Shown: one piece after another, positions 24,468 through 37,589 of the stretch
Numbering within the stretch: the stretch's first letter is position 1
Layout: each line of letters starts with the position of its first letter
Assembly (NCBI GenBank): GCA_003024785.1
Contig: PUQB01000576.1
Span: 95,642-159,641 of the forward strand
Length of the DNA: 64,000 bases
Source: Selaginella tamariscina
Taxonomy: Eukaryota; Streptophyta; Lycopodiopsida; Selaginellales; Selaginellaceae
Reading direction: 5' to 3'
The notes under the pieces: generated by a model
What the model was told of the DNA's origin: nothing
The model's input: the letters and a program-made list of their open reading frames with translations, nothing else
Databases searched by the model: none
Program-made: the position numbers and the translations under genes

Positions 24468-25985
24468 TAGAATGACCATCCCCTGAACCCGAGTAGACTT
24501 TAGGATCCTGTCCCAGTAGACCTAGACAGGCTCATGCCCTAACCCCAAAGGAGATGTGTCTCACACATACCCCGTGACAGAGCTAAGGCATCGTCACTTA
24601 CCCCTTGAGGAATCACCCTCATCGGGAGTACAACCCCTTTAGGGCGACAAGGGGTACCCTGAACCACGACTAACCCCTAAGGGTTTGAGTGGCCAAGTCA
24701 TACCCTAGACCTAGGGCTAGTACTTAGTGAGGACACGAGTGTGCGCCGTAGGTGGACACGAGTGTTCTGCTAAGCAAACTCCCTAAGGCTAGGTTTGGAT
24801 AACCCTAAGTACATGACCTTGCGAGTGCTTCACGAAAAGGCTCTGCTAACAAGCTTAGGTTGTTCAACCCCTGGATTCCAAGGAGAACACTCCCCTAGCC
24901 AAGTGTGCCTAAGCACACCTAGTTACGAGACCTAACCTCCCTTGAGCAAATGCCCAAGGCTTAGCACCCTAGTGCGCACAAGCATGCTGTTTGTAGAGTA
25001 TCCAACCCCTTGGGACAAGCCCATGACACAACCCCAAAGGGCGCCTCGGGTTGTATCGTGTGACGTTTAGCCCAGTGTCACATCTCCATGTGACACTGCC
25101 TTCCACGATGTGGGCTATCATGCCATAGCCCTTAGATTCAAGAGTTGCACCAAGTGCCACAAACGTGGCCCTAAATGCCAACTCTAGAACCCCTTAGTGA
25201 ACCCTCAGGAACTGGTAATGTGAACCTGTCAAACAAGATCCCACCCCACAAGTGGAAGGACACGGATGTGCCTTGCTTGGCCATGAGTGCTACACCTAGC
25301 TTGACGTGGAGGAGGAGGCTAAGACAAGCCTCAACCTCTGCCTCTTGGAACGTGCATCCGACAAGACCTCCCAGGCATGGATTCGCCAACGTTAAGGGTA
25401 AGCTACCCCGAAGGTGGGACGTACCCCTATCATCTGGAAGTTAGGGCGGCACAACAGAGGGTTGTACCTTAACGACACAAGCTAAAGCTTGCACCGGCAG
25501 AAGAGCAACGAACTCAGTCATGAACCCAGGAGCTCTCCTACATATACTCTACCTTATTTATGTGACGGAGCCCCCCCCCCCTCTTTTCCTGTATGTGTAA
25601 GTGGGCTGGCACTAATGCCAGCCCCTTAGTTAATGAGATGAGTTTGCACACTAACCCCTACCCCTAAACCCTACCCAAGGGGGGTGGGGGTTTTAGGGCG
25701 TGGGTTAGGGAACCCTAGGGTTAGGTCAACCCTAGGGGTGTTCCTAACCCTATTTAACATGCCAAACTCATCTTAACTAGGACGTCAAAATTGGGGGTGG
25801 TTTTTGAAGGTAAGTGCTACCTTCGCTTAGAGTTTCTCGCGACATCTAAAGATAGCCGGCCGGACTACCCCTAAACACCTAAGTGCACTAAGTGGGGCTG
25901 TTTCTCACTACATCTAGGGTCATCAACATAGCACAGTAGGTAACAACAATCAACGTCCAAAGTAAAGGGTCGAGTCATAGTAAAA
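24468..25985 (+). repeat. module U, direct copy 1
   Basis: The right arm of the inverted repeat. It includes a C10 run at about 25570 next to ATTTATGTGACGGAG, and a cluster of CCCTAAACCCTA-like words near 25655-25745. Apparent frames of 70-90 codons in this module show no recognisable domain and are not conserved between copies. Confidence 0.7.
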
Positions 25986-26009
25986 ACTATGACACTAGGG
26001 GACTTAGGG

Positions 26010-26155
26010 TAGGACTCTAAATCTTTTACCTAATTGGGCCTCTAAGTCAAACTCTTAGGGTTATTTTGGAAGCTTAGCGTTGCTCACATAGGCTGAATGG
26101 TCACTTGGCAGCCACGTGTTACTATGTGTTGGCCCTTCAGATTAAAACTTTGACA
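26010..26155 (-). repeat. module H, inverted copy
   Basis: The reverse complement of the H module. It includes TTAGCGTTGCTCACATAGG and GAATGGTCACTTGGCAGCCA, and borders the second direct U copy. Confidence 0.65.
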
Positions 26156-26164
26156 CCTCGAACC

Positions 26165-27620
26165 TTAAAAGATAATTCGAGTAGACTTCAAGATCCTACC
26201 TCAAAATACCTAAACAAGCTCATGCCCTAACCCGACTATAGAGACATGCCTTGCACATACTCCTATGACAAAACTAAGGCATCATGACTTACCCCTTAAG
26301 GAATCACCCTCATCCGAAAGTACAACCCTTTTAGGGTGACAAGGGGTACTTGAAGTGGGAACTTCGACATGAGCGAGGACACAAGTGTGCACCATAGGTG
26401 AACACAAATGTTTTGCTAAGCAAACTTCTTATGGTTAAGTTTGGATAACCCTAAGTACATAACCTCATGAGTGCTTCACGAAAAGGGCTACTACTAATGA
26501 ACTTAAAAGATTGTTCAACTCTTGGATTCCAAGGAGAACACCCCTTAGCCAAGTATGTTAATAGCACACTTAGTTATGAGACCTAATCTCCCTTGAGCCA
26601 ATGCCCAAAACTTAACACCCTAATGTGAACACAAGCATGCTTACTTATTAGAGTATTCAACCCCTCAACATTAAGCTCATGAGAGGGTGTACCTTGAGAG
26701 TTGTACTGTGTGCCATCTAGCCTAATGTCACTTCTTCATCTGACATTGTTTTTTAAAATGTGGGCTATCTTGCCATAACCCCTTAGATTTAAGGGTTACA
26801 CCTGGTGCAATGAACATGGCTCTCAAATGCCAGCTCTAAAACCCCTCTGTGAACCCTCAGGGACTTGGTAAAGAAAACATGTCAGCTAAGATCTCACACC
26901 CATAGTTGAACAAGAACATGGATGTGTCCTACTTAGTTATGAGTGCTACTCTTAACTTGATGTGGAGAAAGAGGCTGAAGACTTGCCTCAACCTTTGACC
27001 CTTGGAACGTGCCCACTAACATGACCTCTTAGGGACGGATTCGCCAATGTTAAGGGTAGACTAACTTGAAGGTGGAACGTACCCCTATCATTTGAAAGTT
27101 GTGGCAACACAATAAAGGGTTGTGCCTTGATGACACAAGTTAAAGTTTGCATCGGTAGAAGAATAACGAATTTAGTTATGAACCTAGGAATTCTCACTAC
27201 ATACATTACATCATATATACGACAGAACCCCCCCCCTTCTGTTTTCATGTTTTGTAAAGTGGGCTAGCATGGAATATCATTCTCAATGGGAAAATACTTA
27301 GTAAGTTTAACCTAATGACTCATTGAACCTTAAACCCTAACCTAAAGGGCAACCCTAGGGGTTATTCTACCCATATCTAACATGCTGAACTCACCAAAAC
27401 CAACTAGGAACCTAGCTGGGGCACAAAAAATTAAGGTAAGAATTTTTAAAATGGAAGTGCTAGCTTCGTTTAGAGTTTTCTGTAAGTACTTAATGACACT
27501 TGGTTAGACCATCACTAAATACCCAAGTGCATTAAGCACACCTATTTCCTCAACACCAAAAGCTTATCAAAAGGTAATGAAGAGTCAATGTCCAAAATAA
27601 AGAGGCACTTATTCTACACC
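26165..27620 (+). repeat. module U, direct copy 2 (more diverged)
   Basis: It follows the order of 24468-25985: GAGTAGACTT.A.GATCCT, GCTCATGCCCTAACCC, ACTTACCCCTT.AGGAATCACC, a C9 run at about 27229, and AGAGTCAATGTCCAAA at the end. It carries more transitions than the other copies, so it is probably the oldest. Confidence 0.65.
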
Positions 27621-28293
27621 TCTCAAGTCATTTCACAAAGTCAAACTAGAGTCAAGCTCAACAGAGTCTTCTTTCCCCATTGATTCTTTCAAGCCCATTC
27701 CCTTGGCTGGGGTTTCACTAGATAGTAGATAAGGACAATAGGAATCTCGTTAGTCCACTCATGCGCATCACTAATTAGATGATGAGGCATTTGATTACCT
27801 TAAGAGTTCTAGTTACTCTCGTTGTTTACTTGCACTTGGTTAAATTTCTCCACTTTGACATTAGGCAGAAATCACATTGCATTAGCATTTGCAAGGACCA
27901 TTGCATTAGCATTCACAAGGACCATTGCAATGCTCTGTTTTAATTAAACAGTCAAGCATTTTTGTGGCCATTGTTTTTGTGGTGCTTTTTCAGCCAGGAC
28001 TAGTTGAACCGATTTCAGGGTCGGCATGCCATTAAAAATAAAAGAGAACTCTTCGGCATCTCTGGATTTGTCAATGTTATTGCTCACTACCTTGTCCTGA
28101 TTTGGGAATATAAACCCGATTCTGTTTCAAATTTGGTAATTATATTAAAAACTGGAAAATCCATACAAGAAACTAAGTCAAGAAAATAAAACCCCCAATG
28201 GAGACCAAAACCATGTAATGGTTATGCCATCTTCTCTTGCATGCCCAAAGATTTCCTTGTGAAGCCATGTTTGCAAAAAAGAAGGATGTTTGT
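27621..28293. other. non-coding spacer
   Basis: No recognisable gene. A short duplication of GCATTAGCATT.(G/C)(C)AA(G)GACCATTGCA lies near 27880-27925. Confidence 0.4.
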
Positions 28294-28775
28294 GTTGGAA
28301 TGTTATAAATTTATTCAAAGGGCTAAATACAAATGTACATCAAAACATCTCAAGGAATTTCATATAAACCTACTCTTATTCCCATCCCGCTAAGACCCAA
28401 ACATTGCTAAGTGTCCGAAGAAGAAAGTAATTGATTCAGACCTTTACGGGTCTAGTCTCTCGCCTGGATATTGTCTCAAGCTTCACCATAGGTCACGAAG
28501 CACACACCAAAAGAAAAGCAAAAAAAAAAAAATAAATGTGCCCAAAGTAGCCCCATGACAACTACTATAGCATGCTACATACACATCCACCAAGATCAGA
28601 AGTCAAATGCCCAAGGATATGCCTAACACGCCTCAGAATGACCACTTATTGCAGACACATAAAGCCTCTTAAATACCCAATGAACCTTAGAACAATCCCC
28701 AACAAACTCTATAGAAAATGCTCATCAAAGAGGAATGACATATACTAGAATAACCATGCTCGTTTCCAAGCATGG
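28294..28775 (+). repeat. LTR-like direct repeat, right copy
   Basis: It begins GTGTTGGAATGTTATAAAT and follows the same order of blocks as 21272-21830. The two copies flank the U/H module array and the 261-bp tandem repeat. Confidence 0.55.
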
Positions 28776-29890
28776 GAGCCTGACACTCGATTGTGTGCTA
28801 GGCTCAACGCACACCCCAAAGAAGGACATTTGTGTTCTTTGTTCTTTCACAATGTGGTTCCAACATCCTACCAAGTGAGCAACTAAATCACCCATATAGT
28901 TGAAAGAATAATGTCTTTGGACAGTCTATAGTGCCAATGCTTGACATGGTTTATGTGATCCCATATATGTGACAGAGTGGTAAATCTAAGTACTTGCCAC
29001 ACTTCTAAGCTAAAGTTTATCTTGCCACATGTTGTAGAGATATCCGTGAAGCATGGTAAGCTAGGTGGCATAATATACCAAGCAGACAATAGAGGGGAGT
29101 TGGGCATGTCACAGTTGAACTTGACAGAATTCCACGTAAATATACAATATGTATATCCAAATAGGGAGACAAGCTGGAACACTGAGCCCCATACCATGCA
29201 TGCAAGCGACATTCCTAGAATCTATGCAGCTGAGTTTCCACTACTTGCAGTTGGCGGTATTGGTCGTCCTAAGGATCCTGTCTTGAAGTAGTAACCAGGC
29301 AAAAACTTGTGGCGAGCTATGATCTTAGATTTCCATAAGGCCTGTAGCATTGAGCATATATATGATCGTGTAAGTCCTAGTTGCAGAAGACATGAGATAA
29401 GTTTTGTATTTGGAACATCTAAATGAATAGCTTATCATCCAATTTGTAGAGTGTATTGAAAGAAATCAATACAGGAAAGAAACTACTCAAATTCTCTTGG
29501 GTCCCACGGAATATCCTTGAGGGGCTTGGAACAGAACCACCAGAGAGACAAGAAAGAGTCCGAGACAATATATGGATCTACTATAGCTGTCTTTCGTTCC
29601 TGAAGAATGACATGTATATGCAAAGCCTAAGAGATATTTGGTAGGGAGGTTGGGTGGGGTACACATCGTGGCAGTAGCTCTCCATTGGGCTGAGGCAAAA
29701 AAATGATGCCAATTGGTGGTTCATCTAGAGAGGTAAGACGAGCTACACGTGTGCATGTCGAGGATGGATACATAATCCAATCTCTGGGTTGAAGACTCTC
29801 AATGGATTAGGCCAAGGAGGCCACAATGCATGGGGCAATACACTCTATACATGTGGCATAGCATTGTTAACATACTTGTAGGCTTATGGA
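28776..29890. other. unclassified repeat-like DNA
   Basis: Apparent frames, for example at 28977-29291, have no domain I recognise. Sequence texture is like the neighbouring repeats. Nothing can be supported as a gene. Confidence 0.4.
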
Positions 29891-29899
29891 GTACCTTCT

Positions 29900-30660
29900 T
29901 GAATTTTGGCCTGTTGCACAAGTGAGTTATTTATTTCAAAAAGGTCTAGCCACTCCCATACGTTAGAGGCAATCCTTGAATGCCAGTGTGGCCAAGTACC
30001 ATTAGGGCCTCCCCTTCTATTTGCACCAAGAAGACAACCATCATCCTATCGAAGCAAACAATTGAAAAAAAGTGGTCAGCGAAGTGCTTTAGATGGTCTC
30101 GTAGGATCCTTGGTACACAGTGCAAACTTGAGATCCGTGTTGTGTACTCGCAACAAAGACTTTACAATACCATCATCCAATGCAACCATGGAGAGTTTTG
30201 TACCTGCAAAGAGCCATTGCAGCCCCTGTTTCCACATTCTTCTAGCAGATGGTTTCAAGCAATGAACATCTAGTAGCAAACTTCGTACTAGTAGCTTGGT
30301 GAACAAAGCCTTCAATTGCAGCATTGGGTTGATCAAACCAAGCCTCCATGAGTCCCTAGATTGTTGTACAGATGGCCAATTAACCTTAGAGCGTGGAAGA
30401 ACCTCCACATCATTTTGCCAAAGAAAAGATCTAACCATCTTTGCTATGGTCTCTAGGCCTTTCGTGTAACATCCCAACAAGACGCTGTGTACCAGATAGT
30501 GGAAAGAATAAGTTAATTGATGACCAAATCCGTATAGTTGTTGATAGCAGCTTAAGCTTGTATTTGACAAACACTTTGGTAGTAGTGAATCTAATTGCAT
30601 AGACACCCCGTATGCATTTCCCACTCGAAACCCCAAAGTATATAGTTATCTCATTGGGTT
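29900..30660 (-). mobile_element. LINE (non-LTR retrotransposon) fragment, region after the reverse transcriptase
   Basis: A minus-strand frame of 186 codons (30076-30636) reads like the segment that follows the RT domain in plant L1-type LINEs. It has a YQQLYGFGHQLTYSFHYLVH helix region, then IAKMVRSFLWQND, RSKVNWPSVQQSRDSWRLGL and INPMLQLKALFTKLLVRSLL. These match the family's order of FLW, the W..VC.PK..GGLG linker and LFN.ALL.KW.WR. Upstream RT motifs and a poly(A) tail are missing, so this is an internal scrap. The frame between 29900 and 30070 is unclear. Confidence 0.6.
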
Positions 30661-30699
30661 CAAGCCATCAAAAACTCCCGATTCCCTTTCAAACGATAA

Positions 30700-32285
30700 T
30701 TGTATTAAAAACGAGAAACAAAAATACAAGAATATTCTATATATCCTATCTCCAAGATATCCTAGAATATTTAAAGAATATCCCATATACCTTGGAGTCT
30801 GGACTTAAAGCTCAAGCTCACAAATACCCGGTTTTGTCATGCTTCAGACCTTTACTAGTCTTTTCTCTATGCCGGGATATTGTTACATGCTGGTCCACAA
30901 GTCAATCCACATATAGAAACAACCCATATGATACAACCCAAAACACATGCCCCCAGTATAATAGTAGCCTCACAAAGTCGAAGATAAGATGGTGAAACAA
31001 GTGAGATATATCATAAGGAGGATGAGACCAACTCACACCATCACACCAAGAAAGTACCAGCAAATGCCTAAACCACACCCACCAGCACTGTACCCAACCC
31101 CAAGAAGTTCACAAATCCTTCCTCCATAGAGCATTGAGAAGTGCTTAACCCACACTAAACAACACCCCTTTAAAACATGTCACCACATGTGCTACCAAAA
31201 ACGTGAACAACCAACATGAGTCAAGCCAATGGATGGACCATTTAGCACACCACACCACATACAAACGTGCCACAGTAGCACTAGCAAGTGTCTAACCCAC
31301 ACAAACTAGCACCAACAGCAGCAAAAACAAAAAAAAAAAAAAAAAACAAACTGCCACGCAACCTCAATCATCTTGGTCAACCAGCAATTGGCAACCAGCC
31401 ACTTATCCCAACCTATAGAACCCACCTTGTCATTTGCTAAGTTTGTCACCTCATGTTGAATGATACACTCAATCAAAACCCACAGCTGGTGATCACTCAT
31501 CTGATAAACCAGTCAGAATGAGTCAATACCAAGGTTTAGCAGCAAGAAACTCATTGTTGAGTGCATCTCCCCATTAGAAGGACCTACCCACGCAACTAGT
31601 AGAGGATTAAGATAACAGGGGAAAGAAGATCCAACATGCGAGAAAGTGGAACAAAAAGAGCCCACACAACAGAAAAACCGAAAAGACATGCCTTAACCAC
31701 CAAAAAGACTTGTCAAACTACTATTTTAGAACGTAAACATATTCAAAGTAACACACGTCCAGCCTAGGCAATGACCATACATCTTTACACCCTCAATCCC
31801 AAACTGAACTTCTGAAACAACATCATTCAAGAGAGGCCAAACTCCCCGTTGATTCCCTTTCGAATGACAATGTGCATTGTACCCTTTGATACAGGACTGC
31901 TCCATCTCTTAGGATCGACTAACCACATGTCCAATTGCTGTTCACATGGAACCTTTCCTCACTTCAATCTTCAAAGTTATCATTTGAATACTTGCTACTA
32001 CCACCAAGATCTACACTAGGGGTCATTTCACATGGGCTCGCACCCAAGGTGGCACCACAACCCCCACACCCCCCTATTCATCGAGGCCTTGCAATCACTA
32101 TAATGGTCGAGAATAGGCAAAGCGCTTGAGCACCATCCATTTTTGGGGTTAGTTGATTCAGTAGGTGAGTTGTTACACACTCTTTAGCGGATTTTGACTT
32201 CCATGACGACTGTCCTGCTGTCTTAATTAATTAACACCCTTTGTGGGATCTAGGTTAGTGCGCATTTTGGCATTATAGCTCAACT
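30700..32285. other. unclassified non-coding DNA
   Basis: No gene is recognised. The region near 30700-31010 resembles the LTR-like repeats in wording (CTAGTCTTTTCTCTATGCCGG, GTAGCCTCACAA) but the match is weak. An A20 run lies near 31328. Confidence 0.4.
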
Positions 32286-32289
32286 TTTA

Positions 32290-32475
32290 GTTCATCCTGC
32301 ATCACTAGTTGTTGGCTGCATGTATGTCTTGGATTGCCATGTGTGAGTGTATCCATTTTCAAGCTCTTTGTTATAATACCTAGCCGTATCCCTCACAAGA
32401 CATTGTTACCACTAATTTACTGAGGCCTTGAATTAGTCTTGCAGAGAACAATGAAAGGCCATCTTTGCTTAACCA
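32290..32475 (+). repeat. direct repeat, copy A
   Basis: About 185 bases, including GTTGTTGGCTGCA.GTATGTCTTGGATT, TATCCATTTTC and GAGAACAATGAAA.GCCATC, recur in the same orientation at 37590-37775 with about 80% visual similarity. Confidence 0.55.
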
Positions 32476-34200
32476 AAAATAACCCTCATGGGTACCACTA
32501 TGCAGTGATGGGAGTCTCTGCTAGTAACACTAGGTGAATTCTCCAGGGATATGGCACCACCTTTGTTTGACTCTGTGTAATGTTCACCTACAGATAGAAC
32601 TTATATTTGAGCTTGAACGCAAATGTATTGGCTTCTAGAGCTCAAAAAAGATAGAGTGGATATAAGTCTTATGTACACTCCACTAGCCACATAGTTTTTC
32701 TTGTGTTTATGGGAGCTAAACACCATGAGTTGCTACATCTGGTTGTCGACAAAGAGCTTGAAATCATGTGCAGCTTGAAGGAGCACCCGTCTAACACCCG
32801 AAAAGTTGAGAATGGACGACTCTTGTGCCTCTTTGCATAGGTGGCTTGGTGTACGATGGTATTCACTGTACTTACAAGATGGGGCTTAAATTGCAAGACT
32901 ACAAGATATGCATGCCAATCTTCATTTGCCTCCACATAATTCCAATCTACATGGAAGCTTTGACAATGGAGCAAAGAATATGATTGGGTTATTGGTTTTC
33001 AAGTTCATACAACAATCGAGTTGCTCTTAGGACTCTTGCCATTTGTCAGTCACAAATGGATGAAAGATCTCTGCAGCCACCCGCAAGTTGCTTGACTATG
33101 TAACTCTTGCTCAAAATAGCTATTTAGAAGGTGTGAATGTTGAACTTATTGAAAATGATAAACCCTACGTGGAGTTTACACACAATGCTTTGCAAGAGTG
33201 GAAATATCCACTCTCCACAACTAGGATTCTCGATGGTTTATCAAAACACTTACCCAACATGTATATGTTTTGGAGTTGTGTAAACTTGGTTGGATGGACC
33301 TCTCCTATGGATGGAGAGGATTGGATCTCTGTGTGAGGGTTTCTATGGCCTAACCCAATGCAATTTAAGACGGATGTTGAACAGCAGCTGAGTGACAAGC
33401 AATTTGGAGGGATTTTGCTTTCAAAGCCTTCACTCCATTCATGAAGGATAACACCATGCAATTCAAACAGAGTGAGTGGCATGGCACATGCAATGGCAAT
33501 GTAGTATTTGCTATAAAAGGCTGAAATCCAACACAAAATAGCAACCTGGCTTGGAATCAACTCCATTCATACATTAAGTGTGAGTGTAAATGTGAGGGAG
33601 GTATAGTTTAGCTAAACTCTTTGTTCTGGTATATGCTCAACAACCTTGACCTATTCTAAACTAATTAAGATCTCTCATCAATGAACATGTTTTATGGCTT
33701 TTTAGGAATGCTCATGGTGAACCAAGCATCGGTCTTGTAGGTTGCCTCTTTCCTAGTTATGCGATAGTGGATGCAGTAGGCTACTATTGAAGTGGCTACA
33801 CATCCTTTACAACCAAACTTAGAGTTTATACTTCCAAGTCCAACTAAAAAAGCTCATTCATGTGGTTCTTCCATATGAACCACCCCCTAACAAGATGGCA
33901 TCTCAAAGTAGCTAGGGAAGTGCAGGAACCAGAAATGGGCTAGTGCCTTTGACTTCATAAATGCAAACCACAATCTCAGGAAACAACACCAAATCCACCA
34001 ATTCCCCATTCCAAACAACACCAAATCCATGTGAAAGGAGATCGAATGGGAATGCTAGACCAAGCTCCAATAACCATAATGAAGACGGGCAAAGTTCTAT
34101 GGCTTTTAACACACAACAACAATCAGAACCACAGTCTGACAATAGGAGAACTCATGTAAACACCTACCACTATTGAATCAGCAATTAAGTGCTGCATGCA
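32476..34200. other. unclassified non-coding DNA
   Basis: Short frames, for example 33088-33336 reading LDYVTLAQNSYLEGVNVELIE, are not tied to any family I know. No splice-supported gene is visible. Confidence 0.35.
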
Positions 34201-37200
34201 TGGTAGAGGTGGCGGTATATGACTTAGTATATCTATATTTTTAATAATAGATATGCACCTTACGGTTTTATAATAACAACTACTTCTTATAACAAAGTGA
34301 CATTCTAAACCAGCAAATAATTAAAACAATTGGTAAATTCTAGTTTACCAATTGTAACCCAAAGAGTGGGTGTAAATATATCCACGTTAGGTTTTTAAGC
34401 AAAGGTTTTGAGGTAGTTAAGCCAAAAAAGACTTATTATAGATGTCTTTAATACATTTAACATGGACACTACATTGCTTGATAATGTAATGTTTGGATGA
34501 ACTTATGAAAGACATTTCGGCTAGTATATATAAGCCGAAAGAAGTTTTTTGTGAGTTTGACGTAACAAAAATACTAGAATGTCAATGTAACTGCTAAGGT
34601 GGAATGTTCATTGTACAAATAATGAACATATTATAACTCTGAACATGGATGTTTTAGTAATCATAGAGATGTTTAGGGGTAAATATACTTCTAAAACTCA
34701 GAGGTATATGGGTTCCCCCTATGAAAACAAAAGTAAAAGCTTTTGTTAAGAGAAATATTTATAAGAGACTTAAACACACGGGTTAATACACCACCTTTTG
34801 ATGAACTGAAAGCTCCCCATATGCAAGAGAAAATTAAATTTGTGCTTTCACATATGTACATTAGTGGAGCAGATAAAGCAGCAAATACATTGACATTTGT
34901 TTATAAAAACTAGCATATGATAATATTGGCATTCATCCCTCACCTATAAGAAGTATGTGGAAGTTACTTGAGGAGCCTTTTTTACATTTGTTTAAACCGG
35001 CAAGTAAGAAACTACCCTATTTAATGGGCATATGTAAGGTAAGTTTAGATGGCTTACTAATGCTGATGGATGTGTATACTTTGAAACTATGGAGTGTATT
35101 ATAGCAATACTTCAAGCATCTTTTGAGATGCTAGTTGAGGTTGCACACGCATATTTTTGTCAATCAAACACATGTTGAGTCATAAATTCCAAGCTATATC
35201 GTTAAATGGTGTAATATGAAAGCTACTTTAGCTTTCAAACATGCATATTTAACACACAATAAAAGACTGTGTGTGAATAAATATAAAGGCAAGTTTGAAG
35301 CCCAATGGAGAGATGATAACGGAACATCTACTTGGCAAATACTTGATTTTGAAATAGCATGTACATGGACTGAATGGATTATAAACAACACATTCGTGCA
35401 ACCTGGAAACAAGGTCTAAAGACAAATATGTGAAATACCAATGGGGTTTTCATGTTCCTCGTGATTTACTTCCACTTTTTAAAACATACTGGAAGGTGTA
35501 TAGATCACCTTTGTTCACTTAATAATCCTTTCTTAGCCTTCATTTTAAAATTATGGACTATACTACTGGTATATACTTGATAGTTAAATATGATTAAAGA
35601 AGAGAGTTGCCATTTAAAATATGCAAATATTTTAATTGTAGACTATGAATAATTCACAAAAGGTCATTATTGGCTAGCTAATAGCCATGTTTTACTTTAT
35701 TAATCAAGTAGACATTGTTGTGAAGGAAATATTAATTCTTATCCAAGCATTTGTTGATAATGGATTTAATTGTAATCCTAAATATAATGTGTATAACTTT
35801 GCAAAGGACTATAACTTAAAAGATCTTAGTGAATCTTAAGGATGTTTTAACACTGTTAATGTTAAGTCTATAAATACATTTGAGATGGACGAGTCATTAT
35901 TTACTTACGTGGGTACATAAACTTATAATATTTTCAAAAAACAAACTCATTCTTGAAGATTTGTGATTTAAAAAACTTTTAATTAATAATTTTCCATTTG
36001 GATTCAAATTTATGGTCCTTATCGAAAATAAATAAAATGCAACAATGTAAATATATTACATTGTAAAACATTTATATATATTAAAATGTATGCACAATAA
36101 AATTAAGTTTTTTATAGTGAATAAAACTCAAAAATTTAATTTAGCAAGAAGTCTTGAGCAAGATAAATCCTGCTATGGGATCAACCCAATAAAAAAGGAT
36201 ATAAATAAAAAAAAATTAAAAATTATTAAATATACCTTGTGATATAGCTTTGCATGATAATCTTTAGTTCTATTTACATATAAGTAATACATACTTAAAT
36301 TAATAATATTGTGTTTGGACCTCCTAATATTGTCCACTCAAATGTCTTACGTACCTCCCATGGTCCCTTGGACATTAAGAAGTCCATCATGTGGACTTCT
36401 TGATGTGGCTCCTTGAGCGCCCTACAGACCTACTATGATCTCTATGATCTCTAGGACGTAATATTGACCTCCTAAGATGGTCTCCCCAGATGTTTAACGG
36501 ACTTCTAATATGGTTTTTTGTATGCCCTACAAACCTCCTGACTTATACGAACTTTCTAAGATGGTCTTCCAAATGTTGCACAATATTGCTATTTGTATAA
36601 TACTAATTAATATTAAATTCAAAAATATTGAAATTATGGTTTATAAAGTATAATTATTTATCCATGGGTATTAATATTGACTTATCATTTTCTTTATGTT
36701 AAAAATGAGCAAAATAACAACCCAAATATATCTTGTATTAAAAAGGAAATATTTTAATATGAATATTCCTTGATAATAGTTTAACCGCATTTTTATTGTC
36801 GGAATAACTAAATCTAATATGAATATCCCCTTTGTTTAGGCAAAAATTCCTTTTTAATCTGATGATAAGAGTAGTTTGGGCAGCTGACAGTCTTCAGTGG
36901 CACACACCAGCAAGCATGATTTCACGCTAATGGTGGATTTTACCCATGGTTTTGCAATTCTTAAGGCAGATTTAAATTCTACATATTAGTTGTAGATTTT
37001 CAAGGAAACTTGTTTAGCCCATACTCCTTGGACATCAACAATGAGTCCATCTTTAACTAGTGTATTTGCTATATATGTGTTGCGGGTCTTTACCCAGAGG
37101 TTTATACCCAACCATATTGCTATATGTATAAGTATTGTGTGACTTTTCATACCTGAGAGTAATTGCTCCTAGGCTATATTCTTCAGACCTTATCTCCGGT

Positions 37201-37320
37201 GTGTAGCTCTTGGATCTTAGGTGATTACTTACGACTGTAACTGTGTGTGATATAGCAATTAGTAAGTTTTCCTTGTTTATTTGTAAGTTTACAGTCATGT
37301 TTTAATGCATACACAGATTA
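34200..37320. other. AT-rich region with coding-like scraps of unknown origin
   Basis: The base composition becomes much more AT-rich than at 22-34 kb. Frames near 34760-34915 (ending LSHMYISGADKAANTLTFVYKN), 34935-35040 and 35216-35419 (ending with EIACTWTEWIINNTFVQPGNKV) look protein-like but are short and do not match a family I can name. A set of GACCTCCTAA.AT.GTC words repeats loosely at 36310-36570. It could be a decayed gene or element. I make no functional call. Confidence 0.4.
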
Positions 37321-37589
37321 CATAGACTACATGGAGCCACGTACAGAAGATGAGATAAATAACTAGTTGTAGGATGCTTCACCATCGAATGATGACAACT
37401 AGGTTTACTAATATGTCTCTTTTGTGACACATACACTTCATGATGATAGTTTTATTGGTATTCCTAAAATGTTAGATGTGTTGAATGCATTTTGCAAGCC
37501 ATGGCAAGTATTGGATGCCTATACATTGCTCAATCATGTTAGTTTGCATGTGTAAAACCTTGAACACTTGATGTGTTTTTTTTGTACTA

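Noticed and set aside
24969-27248. Frames of 70-90 codons in the U modules
   Set aside because: They are not kept in the other U copies and show no domain; the repeats explain them.
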